From Capillidium heterosporum (taxonomy: Eukaryota > Entomophthoromycota > Entomophthoromycetes > Entomophthorales > Capillidiaceae): DNA of 64,000 nt. Of the stretch, positions 48,193 through 58,883 are shown piece by piece. The translations under genes were made by a program, and so were the position numbers. The notes under the pieces were generated by a model, which worked only from the letters and a program-made list of their open reading frames with translations, was not told the DNA's origin and made no database searches. The stretch spans positions 1,798,001 to 1,862,000 of the forward strand of contig WBMQ01000003.1 of assembly GCA_016630905.1 (NCBI GenBank), written 5' to 3'. Within the stretch, counting starts at the first letter, position 1; every line of letters begins with the position of its first letter.

Positions 48193-49394
48193 CTGAAAAC
48201 AAAAATATGAATAAAGGACAAATTTTATTTAGAGACTAAGGAACGAAATCAAGCTGCTGGGAATAGCTATGGTTAGGAACAGGGAGTGAGTAACAGTTAG
48301 GGGTAGCGAGGTGGAACGTTGTCAAGATTCTGGTTTTAGGTACTAACCAAAGGATTTAAATACCTCCATAGCACCTTGGCTGTAGCTATATTAGAGGGAT
48401 TGAATTTCCATCAACAATTAACTGTTCTATAGATTAGTTAGATATTTACCAAGCTTATCCAAAAAGGCCAATGATACTGTCAACTACTACTGGTGTATTT
48501 TCCATTATTGAAATGATAGAATCAAATAATGTATTGCTAATATTGGAGTTCCTAGGTGATGATTGAAGCCAATAAAAGAATAAATGTAATCAAAATATCT
48601 GATATATGGCGTAGATCCGTAAATAAGATAGTTATGAGTTAAGGATGAAAAATTGAAAATTGATAAAGTATAGCAAAAAAGTGAATAAAGAGGAGAATAG
48701 GTCTATGACCTAATAATAGAAACTGTAACAACCTTGGTTGTTATAATAGGTAGATCTCAATATTATTTTAGAAATAGAGAACCATTTGCGCCTTATACAG
48801 TTTTCAGTGGATTTTGATTTCCTTAATATGGAAACTTGCTTTTTAGTTTAGTTGAATTTTACCTTATATATTTTTTAGGGATAGAGTTGTTAATGATCAA
48901 ATGTTCCTTCCCAAATCAAAGCTACAAGAGTTGTTTTGGATTAATACTGTTTAACATTGATATTTCGTCCTTGCAACACTTTCTGTAAGGATTAGAGATC
49001 AATATACCAGTGATGTGGAACTATACGCTAGGTCACTTTTATCACACTTTTTTACTTTCTTTCTATAGTGATTATCATTTTACAATAGAAAGATCATCTA
49101 TGTGTAACAAAGATAAAGTAGAAAGTGCCTTATCCCTTGAATTTTTTGATGACTCTGATTCGTCATGAAATCTATTGGCTGAAAGTGAGTTATTCAATCA
49201 TACTCATTAAATTCCTCAAATTATCATGATTTATTGGATAATAATCCATAATTAAAATGAAGTATTGAGAAGGAGGCCTAAGGACTATACGATCGCTACG
49301 ATCTGAGTTGAGCTATTTACGCACAGAAATATATATAGGCATGCAAGTTCCAAGTGAAAATAAAAACTATAAACTTCCAGAAGATTTTAATTCC
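48193..49394. other. Upstream region of reductase copy 2 with right repeat arm
   Basis: Contains possible coding remnants on the minus strand up to about 48350, the right arm of the inverted repeat and the promoter of reductase copy 2. No intact gene. Confidence 0.4.
48640..48729 (-). repeat. Imperfect inverted repeat, right arm
   Basis: Reverse-complement partner of 47537-47630. The core aataggtctatgacctaa is the best conserved part, and similarity fades inward. Confidence 0.5.
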
Positions 49395-52300
49395 CATGAT
49401 TAACTTCGACATCAATTTAATAAACTACCCAGTGAACAAAAAGTTTATTGACGTCTTTCGCTTGCAGGCCAACTCCAATGTCCGAAATAAACCATTGATC
49501 AAGCATTCTATCAACTTCCAATACACCGATCTTTCCTACAAGCAAGCCTACGCAGGAATTCTTTCTACTGCATCCCAATTGAAAGAAAAAGTAGAGGGTA
49601 ATTTCAGCATCAATGAAGGATTTGCTTCGATTGGATTGTTTTTGGATAGTAATGTAGAGTATATGTTCAATGCACTCGCTCTAATCCACTTGAATTTAAC
49701 GCCCATCTTCCTATCCCCTCGTAATTCGGTCGACATTCTGATACATTTGTTGACAAAAAGCCAGTGCAAGACTTTGATCTACGACTCTACTTTTGAAGAT
49801 GCGGTGGATGTACTGAAAAGCAAGCTACCTGACATGAAATTCGTTGAGAAGGTGTTGTTACCGGACATCGATTTAAACTTTGCTTCAGAAGTTCAACCTG
49901 TCATGAACCTTTCTAATTACAGCAGCGAAGAAAGTGACGAAAGTGAAAATATAGCTCTGATACTACATAGCTCTGGATCCACCGGCTACCCTAAGCTTAT
50001 TAAACTCAGTAATCGCTACATCTTGACTCTAATTACAAGGTTCCGTAATGAGACTGGCTCCGAAGTTTACTATGGTAAAGCTCTCTCTTGTGCTCCTCTA
50101 TTTCATGTCTATGGCTTCAGTCACTTTTTGAGTGTCGTATTTAATGGTACGACGACCGTCTTCCCTAGTAATAAGATGCCGTCTGCAGAATCCTTAATTA
50201 AAGATTCTACCTTAGTAAAAGCCAACTACTTTGTAATGCTACCCTATATGTTGAAGCTAATGGAAGAATACGCCGACTCCAATAAAGGAAGGGGGGTTTG
50301 GGAGCATCTAAGTAAATTGGATGTCATGATTACTAGCGGTGCGGTTCTGCCTGTTCGAATTGGTTTAAAGTTTATGGATAACGATGTCAACCTAGTCAAC
50401 TGGCTTGGGTCTACTGAAACGGGAATTATAGCCACTTCAGTATTGGACCGCAACGTCAAGAATGTGCAAAGCATACATTTCAATGTGGATTTAAGGCATA
50501 CCATAGTCAATATCGTAGACGACACGTGTCAAGTTTTAATTCATAAGGACGACCCTGGTTTGGCTACCGGTTTGCTTTACGATGATGAAGCAGAGGGCTA
50601 TTTACTGAGTGATCTCTTTCAAATTGTTCAGTCCGATATCCATAAAGGAAATTTTGAATTCATCACTTTAGGGCGTGATGACGATACTATACTCCATGTG
50701 ACTGGTGAGAAGACAAACCCTATACCTATAGAACACGAGCTTATGAAATGCAATTACGTCGAGAAGGCTTTGATCGTTGGCAACGGTCGACTCCACGTCT
50801 GCTGCATAATTCAGTTGAGTACTGAGCAGTTCCAAAAGGTTTCTTTAAGCAAGTTGTACCGGCAGATCATTGAGCACGTAGCTCTGGTCAATGAGGATTC
50901 ACCATCCCACTCCAAGATCATGGAAGAGTTAATTTATATCGTACCTTTCAATTCACAAAAGAAACTACCCATCTCGTTGAAGGGTGAAGTCAAACGTAAG
51001 GAGGCTGAGAATCTGTTCAAAGAAGAGATTAATCAACTGTATAAGGAGTTTGAGGATGGCAATCCTAATGACAAAAACAACTGTGGTGGGAACTTGAAGG
51101 ACAACCACGACAACCATAACGACAAAAATATCAATTATATCAGGAAGATCATAAAACAGTGTTTCGAAAAGGTGATTGGTAAATCACTCAAGGATGATAT
51201 AAGCTTCTTCAACCAAGGGTTGGATTCCCTGACTTTAGTTAAGCTCCGCAGTATATTGCAGACTAGATATACCGACTTTAAGTTGAACTTAAACGATATT
51301 TACACTAACGACAATTTGTCAAAGCTATCTCGGGTCATCTTTGACAAGTTAAATGACAAAGTTCAAGCCGTGCAAACCATCGAGAGTTTCAAGGCCGAGG
51401 TCGATACCATAATCAGCGAATATCTCAACTACACCAAGTTCGAGGCTGAGAATAGTGACCTGATCAATCGCTTAGGAGTTCCTGACTTCAAAATTAATGG
51501 AACGGTTCAAGACAGTGCTAAGTTGAACGTGTTGATCACTGGTGCCAACGGATCCTTGGGCAGTTTTATGATCAAAAGTTTGCTGGAGCGTGCTGACATT
51601 GATCAAATCTACTGCCTGATTCGGGTCAAATCCAATGACCAGGCCATGGATAGGCTGCTGCAGAGCTTCATCGAGCGTAAAATTGCTATTAAGGAGACGG
51701 ATCTGCCTCGCCTTGTAGTTTTACCTTACGACTCCAAGGACATTCGGCTAGGCTTAGACGCTTCGACTTATAAGCAAATCCTCCTTAACGTCAATATCAT
51801 CTACCACGTAGCCTGGCATATAGACTTCTTGAAACCAATTACTGAATTTAAGGACAACATCGATTCCGTTTTACATCTGCTACGCTTCCCAGTATTGAAC
51901 CCCAGCCGAGCCATCAAATTCGGGTTTATCTCAACTATAAGTGCAGCCTTACCTACCCTACAAGGAAATTTTATAGAGGAGGATAAGCTGACCACAAACT
52001 TTCGAAATTCGAACGTTTGTAGCGGGTACTCTATTTCCAAATTGGTTTCGGAAATCCTGTGCTACAACTACCAGGAGAGATATGGATTGGATGTCGACGT
52101 GTTTCGAGTAGGTCAGATCAGTGGGGACACAGTTAATGGGATGTGGAGCTGCAGGGAACACATTCCTTTACTCATCAAATCGTGTTCAGTTATGGGATGC
52201 TTACCCTCCTCCTTTGGCGAAGGTATAGCTTGGATTCCAGTTGATGTAGCTGCTACTTCCATTGTCGAAATTATGCTCAACACTTCTAACTCTCACAAAT

Positions 52301-52653
52301 CGACTATCAGCCATGTAGTCAATCCCAAGAACTTGGGCTGGTCTATCTTTGTATCCTATCTCCGTCAACTTGGATTCAAGTTTGAAGTCGTCGAAAATGA
52401 AAAATTCTTGGACCTGCTGAAGAATGATCCCAAATTCCAGGATGTTGATATCAATCCGTTGGCCACTTTGTCTGAATTCTTTGAAGGGATATTTAAGTTG
52501 GATAATAAGATGATCATGCAGACCAGAAAGACTGAAAATCTGTCTGATTCCATCAAGGATTTAAACGCTATCGAGCTTGACTTGGTTGCCAAGTATATCC
52601 AAAGCTGGGTGGACATCGGTTTTTTGGATAAGGAGTTGTTGAGTTTGAACTGA
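49395..52653 (+). CDS. NRPS-like A-T-R carboxylic acid reductase, copy 2 (intact)
   Basis: 1,085 aa from the ATG at 49395; the open frame extends 41 nt further left to a GTG but has no ATG there. Intronless and uninterrupted. Adenylation: A3 LHSSGSTGYPKLIK (near residue 190), A5 VNWLGSTETG, A7/8 DDTILHVTGEKTNP. Carrier: FNQGLDSLTLVKLR (near residue 605). Reductase: ITGANGSLGSF (near residue 712) and catalytic YSISK (near residue 878), with FRVGQISGDT. Same layout as copy 1, and same orientation 3.6 kb downstream. The A5 segment differs between copies (NWLGST against NGYGST), suggesting a different acid substrate. The product is predicted to be an aldehyde or alcohol; its nature is unknown. 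Confidence 0.88.
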
Positions 52654-53397
52654 GTTAAATTTAAAATCTTCATATACATATTGAAATAACTATACCAGCA
52701 CTATAAACTTTGGCTTTTATTTTTTACCTAAATATTTGATGGAGGCTTGTAAATTTATTATATAGAAGCAAATTTGATTTAGATATTACCTAATGACTAC
52801 TGATGCTCAATGCGCTCTTTAGATACCTCATAAATCAAATTAAGGAGTGTTACTATTTGAACTCTTGGTAAAATATTCTAATAAACTAGCTGGTTAAAAA
52901 TGTACTATATTTTAAACATTCCACTTTGATTTCATTTTGATATCTTTCAAGTTGGAATATTTCTATTTTTCAATCTCCTTAATGCTAAAGTTGTTAGGAT
53001 AAAAAGTTTGTATGCTTTTTGATCCAATTTTAGTTTAGGTCTACGTCAGACTTTTCTGAACTTTGCTGTTAGCTACATGAGATACTTCACTAGCTCTCAA
53101 TTTCCCGTTGTAATTGTTAACAGGGATACCACCACCTCAAATAGAATTTTTTGAAAGAACTAGCTCTATACATTAGATTTTGTAATGAAAATATTTTTTA
53201 AAATTTAGTATATTAGTTTGTCAAAAAATACCTACCTTCAATTTAAATGCAATTAAAACAGTCTTTCAAAATAAAATATAATAAAAGTCAAGTTTTAAAG
53301 AAACATCGTTTATTTAGTACCAATAGATGTATTTGACAGTTACATCCAAAATTTGATCTAACAATGATTCATCTAGTTGACATACTACATTGCAAAG
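52654..53397. other. Intergenic, nothing recognised
   Basis: AT-rich convergent 3' region; no coding signal. Confidence 0.45.
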
Positions 53398-53634
53398 TCA
53401 AGAACAGTATTTGCACTTGAGAGTTTTAGGTGAACCAGAAGTTGGAGTGCTTAATTGGGAGTACTTATTTGAGGGTGGGTAGGTAGGTTTGAAAGTTGAT
53501 CTTGAGTAGGTGGAAGTTAAATCTAAATGTTGGTAACTTGGTTCACTTGTATAAGTTTGTGATGAAGTTAAAGCTTGGATGATATATGGACCGACTAAGA
53601 AACTTAGCGTAGCTACAAATTGCAGAGCCTTCAT
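53398..53634 (-). CDS. Small secreted Ser/Thr-rich protein
   Basis: 78 aa, intronless. The signal peptide MKALQFVATLSFLVGPYIIQ is followed by a Ser/Thr/Tyr/Pro-rich mature part (for example YSRSTFKPTYPPSNKYSQLS) and a terminal CKYCS with the only two cysteines. The pattern suits a short O-glycosylated extracellular protein. No known domain. Confidence 0.55.
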   Translation of the reverse strand: MKALQFVATLSFLVGPYIIQALTSSQTYTSEPSYQHLDLTSTYSRSTFKPTYPPSNKYSQLSTPTSGSPKTLKCKYCS

Positions 53635-54247
53635 CCTATATTAGTTAAATTGTTTATTGTATTTTTGAAAGGAAGGCTGGTTCCCTTTATAGTTTATAGT
53701 AGGTTTAGATCTACAGTTCTGTTAAACTGATGATCGATTTATTTAGCTTCTATCAATATCTTGTATTTAAGTGGTATGCTTTTACAACCAGTAGGTTGCC
53801 AATTCACTACAACTATAGTTAAATTACTGGCAAATTTGATGATACCTTAGAAATATAGGTGTCATAATTGTAGGAAACACTTGAAATTATGAACAATAGA
53901 CAAAATTTTACCGATCACCATTGATGAGAGTGCCAATGTCTCTAACCAATTTGAATGGAAGTTATAAGCAATCTCAAATAAATTCCATTCTTCAATGTTG
54001 ACCAAATGCCTAGAGCCTTTAAGTACCTTAGATTAACACTACAATCAGTAAAAGACAACCTATCATACCGAAAATATCTACTTTGGCCAATTTTAGATCA
54101 ATTGCTAAAGTACACTAGTGAAGGTTATAATTAAATATAAGTTATACAATAACTAACGTCCATCTAAATTTAAGCATATCAGCATTACTTTAAAAACTTT
54201 TATTAAATCCGACTCGAACCTCCTCCTATCAATAAATATATTCGCTT
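53635..54247. other. Intergenic, nothing recognised
   Basis: Holds the promoter of the small secreted protein and the 3' UTR of the MFS gene. Confidence 0.45.
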
Positions 54248-55809
54248 TCAAAAAGGTCCCGTCTTACTACGTAGCCAATTTCCCTTGACTAACAAATATG
54301 TCAAAGTTAGCACAACTACCATGCACAACCCCGAGTAAATAGTCAAAGCTACGCCGTACCCTAGAGCTTCCAACAGACTAGAGTTAAATGCTGTAAATAT
54401 TGAAGCTAACACCAACTGCACACAGATATAAGTCCCCGTTATAGTCGATGCCAACTTGGGGAAGTTATCCACCAAATAGGAAGATCCAGCTATAGTAGTT
54501 ATAGTTGTACCAACTCCAATAAACACACTTGCCAAAAGTGGAACGAAAAGTGGTAGTTGGTAGATGATGGACCAACCATATAGCAGATGACCGAAACAAC
54601 TACTTAGGGCACCAAAGTTGAGGATACGCAACCTTATTTCTGGGTTGGGTTGGACGCCTGGATTCTTAATTGAAAAGCGTTGGTAGGTCCAGTCGGAAAT
54701 CTTGCCACCAAGTAAATTACCTGCTATTGAACCTAACCCTAAAGGAATGAAAGTGAGTCCGGTCTGTGATGGATTCAGACCATAGGTATCGGGGATGATG
54801 CGCGACTGGGTAGATTCAACGGCAAAGAAGGTGGAAAAGGAGATACCTATACACAACGCAGCCAACACTACTAATGGATATCTCAATAATGTCAACGACT
54901 CCAAAGGGTTGAACAGACTTGCTTTGACAATAGTGAACTGTAGAGGTTTAGTTGAAATTTGCAGTGGGAAGGATTGTTTGCGAGATTTTGGTAAAGTTTC
55001 GGGAAGTAAAAAAATGGAGACTAAAAAGAGGAAGGTACACATGATGGCCAAGGTCCAAAATGTAGAACGCCAACCTAGGTACTGGTCGATAAATCCACCT
55101 ACTATAGGTCCTATTTTACTTTAATTAATTCCTGTATCTTTAAAAAAACTTACCTAGCACTGGACCTACCAAAGGTCCTACGAAGAAGAAAGATAATGCA
55201 GAACCCCGTTCCGATCGCTCAAAGACGTCGATGATAGTGCCTACTCCCGTTACTATAGGTGCTGAAGCTCCAATCCCTTGGATAGCTCGCATACCAATTA
55301 AAAAGTTGATGTTGGTCGACAAGGCACACCCTAAGTTGGCTAAGATGAAGATTAACTGAGAGGTTAAAAATACGGTTTTGCGACCGAATCTATCACTTAT
55401 ACCACCCCAAAATAAAGGCTATTATATAAAATGAAAAGGTTAGTTATAAGGCATTTTTAAATTAAAACAACTTACACATATACCTAAAAAGGCCATGTAA
55501 CAAGATATGGAGGCATCTACCAAAGTTGCAGTTGTTTCAAATTCAATCTCTATAGCTTTTAACGAGGTAAACTATACTCTTAAGAAAAATTTGCGATTGT
55601 TAAACGCTTACTATTATGGTGGAAGCTAGAGGTCCCAAAATACCGGCGAACGCGATAATTAGCAAAATAGTGGCTCTTTGGAACTTGCTATAAACTTTAT
55701 GGTCGGTATCTAAATCTTCTTGAGGTGTCACAGGTGCTGGTAAGTTGGATTCGATATCAGGTTTCAAGTCAGACATTTCAACTTTGGGGCTTGGGTTGGA
55801 GACTTCCAT
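54248..55809 (-). CDS. MFS multidrug/H+ antiporter, DHA1 type
   Basis: Plasma-membrane proton antiporter that expels small molecules. Exons are 55612-55809, 55476-55571, 55154-55418 and 54248-55110, giving exactly 473 aa with introns of 40, 57 and 43 nt. After a hydrophilic N-terminus of about 45 residues there are twelve predicted membrane segments. Motif A is PLFWGGISDRFGRKT, created across an exon junction. GMRAIQGIGASAPIVTGVG and the antiporter motif C (FVGPLVGPVLGPIVGG) follow, the latter also across a junction. Related to yeast Flr1/Tpo/Qdr-type exporters. Its position beside two reductases and small secreted proteins suggests export of the local product, which is inference only. Confidence 0.85.
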
Positions 55810-58226
55810 GGTTGGTAAATGCTGCTATATAAAAGCTTTTTAATTTGGGATCGACCTTTAAAGTAGTTGGTAAATAGAATTGCTCTTGGTAGCAAAGAAG
55901 AGTTTTGAAGTGATGTTGTTGAATGGGAACTTAATGAAAAACAATTGTACGGTTTCCTTGTGTTCATCGGTTTCAATTTATATGGAAAAGTTCCTGGATG
56001 ATCTCCTACTAAAATTTAATTTTTTAATGCACAGATTAGGATAAAGCGAACTTTAGCACTTGATTAGGACTTTGCCGTTGCTAAATTTAGTAAGCTTTGA
56101 AATCAATTCTCAAGAGATGGTATAGTGAAGGGATGGCAGTATTTCAGTAATGGACATCGCTGATGTGTACCTTGGACTAATTAGAACTTTACCATTTATT
56201 TGGTTTAATAAGTTTTGCAATGCAAGTATCCAAGGTTGATTAGTAATTGAGAAGTTATATCAGCTTACCTTACCTCCACCTTCCTTTTCACCCTTATTCA
56301 TTACCCTCTTATCCTTTACCAATTGAACCAACCAATTTTAAGGAAAGATGTTAAAAGCTGGATATTTCAAATTAAATTTAAGGGTAGTTTTTAATACAAA
56401 GTGAAGTAAGGTTAGCTGACCAATCCAAGACAATCCAACTATTTTTAGAAACTAGCTTTGGATTCCACTTTGGAATTTTACGATGGAGTTGGAAGAAAAA
56501 TTGAAAGACTTCAGATCGAGTGATGTAAAATATTGGAGTCGTGATGGGATAACGGTTGTTCCTTGGAACTTTCAGCTCTAATGCAATAAATTTTGGGTTA
56601 GGGATGGAATAACGGTTGTTCCTTGAAGCTGGTACCTACCTCTATAAGGATGTGGATTGGATTTTATCCTTAGCTCTAGTTCCCTTTACAACACATACCT
56701 CCCTAGCCAGGATTTAACCCTAAATTTGATTTGGACTTTGGACTCCCATCACTTTATTGATGTAGCAGGTATCCTACCCTTAAGAAACTACAAACTTTTC
56801 AATGGATTTGACACTCTTCTTGTAAATAGCTTGCAACCAGTCACAACTTCCAACAAACCAAATTTTTTGATTAAAGATACGTACAATATCTTATTGTTGG
56901 ATGATGGATAAAGTTGAAGATGCCACATTTTGCTACTCAGTTTCAACTTGACGATAAAATATTACAACCAAGTATGAAAAGCTGGTGATTAGGTTGATTT
57001 TGTCTTGTAGTTGACAATATTTACATCTAAGTGTATTTTCTACAGATCTCGATAGAATTAAAGTCAGCTTTAGTTGACTACGACCTACTTTGCTACAAAG
57101 TTGAAAGTATCCAAGGCAAGTTAATCTGGTGGATTAAAGAGAAGTTGCCGGATCAAGCCTTTTAAAAGCTATCCTAGTTTATATATATATATAAATACAA
57201 ATATTTGGATGGTAATGTCCTAAAGTTACTTTGAGGCTTTAACCCATTACCTTTAACTCAGCTTACAACCCTTGGCTCAGAATTAAAGACCAATACTTTT
57301 CAATATAAATTAGGATCCTTATCAACTAAGATATTTAATCCATCTCTTGATCTCAAACTACTTTGATGTCGTGGCTTCATAAATCTCTGTTACAAAACTA
57401 TTATTTTTCTACTTATAAACTTGATGGAATTGGATTTATCAACTCTATTACGATCCAAAGTCTGTTGTAGCTAGCTCTATTTACATCACTTTTACAAGGA
57501 AAACTTTATAGTGCCATATATCGAAGCTCAACCCACACTATCTAATTGAGAACTTTCACTGTAAACCTCCAGCAACATTTAAATAATTTGAACTGAAAGA
57601 TTGGCCACAGTAGTATTTGAAAGGAATCGGTATTTATTTGGGTTATCTTCATCAGCAAAGTATTTTTCCAAGTTGATCAGATGTCAAAGTAACCTTGCCA
57701 TATTTCAACTATAATTTCGTTTCAAATTTCGTTGTGGAACTCTTCCGATAACCTGGGTGCTACCCTTCATTTAGCTTGTAAAAAGGAGGTACCTGACCTT
57801 TAAATCTTAAAAGCAGTGATCAATCAATTTCACCGATTTTTGTACAAGAACTTTCTCAAATTTAAATTGTTGAGGGAAGTCTAAATTTAGACCTGCCATC
57901 TATTACTCCTATTGGCTACAACTTAAATTTACAAACCTGTGGACCAAAAATACTTTCTTCATGTTCATTAAAGTTGTATAAGCTTAAACGATTGAAATTA
58001 AATTAAATATACCTCTATTTTGTAAACGAATAAAATATCAATTAGCTTGCAAAGTCCTGCCAAGCACCGATAACTTATTTCCATTATCTATCAGGAAAGT
58101 CAAGCCAAATTTAAATCAAAAGATATAAAATGTGGAAAAATATCTTTGCACCAACCTTTGTCTTTAATTAATCCTCAGTTTAACACCAAGCTATCCTTCC
58201 TTCTCACCTTGAACGGAAACTAACTC
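55810..58226. other. Long intergenic region with short repeats
   Basis: No supportable gene in 2.4 kb. An open frame at 56657-56911 (plus, 84 codons) lacks a domain. A direct repeat of about 23 nt (core ataacggttgttccttg) occurs near 56543 and 56604. A weaker duplication involves 56045-56105 and 56170-56220. Confidence 0.45.
56541..56627 (+). repeat. Short direct repeat, two units
   Basis: gatggGataacggttgttcc and gatggAataacggttgttcc, both followed by ttg, lie about 61 nt apart. No gene spans them. Confidence 0.5.
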
Positions 58227-58883
58227 ATGTTTAGGCCCAGCTTCCTTCAGATCTTCCTCCTCATAACTCTCCTCCTCACCTTTGTCCACTGCGAAGATGA
58301 AGTTGTTATCGCCACTAATAACCCCGGTTCCGAATCTATTTATGACTCTGGTTCGGAAATAGTCATCGACTGGACCTACAAACCTATCGACAAAAATGTA
58401 AGTGAAGAAGTCCGCAAGACCCAGTACTTCAAACTTAGCGACGTTGAAGAGATTGTTATCCAATTTATGACTGGTTCCGACACCCAGAACATCTTGGTCA
58501 GGAATTTAACTACTATCAAGCCCGATGCTAAGAGAGAATTGAGTTTCATCGCTCCCAAATTCTCTTACAAAGGTAAACTCTTCTTTTTAGGCTACATCAT
58601 CTACTTCAAAGATGCTAGTAAAGGAGAGTATAAGGCTGGTAATAGAGGCTACAAGATCAACTGGTCGACCCGTTTTGATATCTACCCTACCAATAAGGGA
58701 GATCCAATTGATGTATCTACCTTGATTGAAGATAAGACGAAGCCTACTGCTGTTAGAAGTTACAGCCCCCCTCCTTCAGACTTGTCAACCATTATCAACC
58801 CTGACCGTTCCGATGCCAGCTTGGCTTCTAGTTTGTCGGTTGTCGTTATGGTGGCTCTAGGTATGCTTTCTACCTTTTTATAA
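58227..58883 (+). CDS. GPI-anchored cell-surface protein, Kre9/Knh1-like
   Basis: 218 aa, intronless. The signal peptide is FLQIFLLITLLLTFVHCEDE. An N-terminal beta-rich domain with SGSEIVIDWTYKPID follows; this resembles the Kre9/Knh1-like module found in Ser/Thr-rich GPI proteins (start of the domain, then a W in the V-x-I-x-W strand). The C-terminus has a Ser/Pro linker and the hydrophobic GPI-attachment signal SLSVVVMVALGMLSTFL, preceded by small residues (DASLASS) that suit the omega site. Predicted to sit on the plasma membrane or in the wall; a role in beta-glucan assembly is suggested by the family only. Confidence 0.65.
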   Translation: MFRPSFLQIFLLITLLLTFVHCEDEVVIATNNPGSESIYDSGSEIVIDWTYKPIDKNVSEEVRKTQYFKLSDVEEIVIQFMTGSDTQNILVRNLTTIKPDAKRELSFIAPKFSYKGKLFFLGYIIYFKDASKGEYKAGNRGYKINWSTRFDIYPTNKGDPIDVSTLIEDKTKPTAVRSYSPPPSDLSTIINPDRSDASLASSLSVVVMVALGMLSTFL

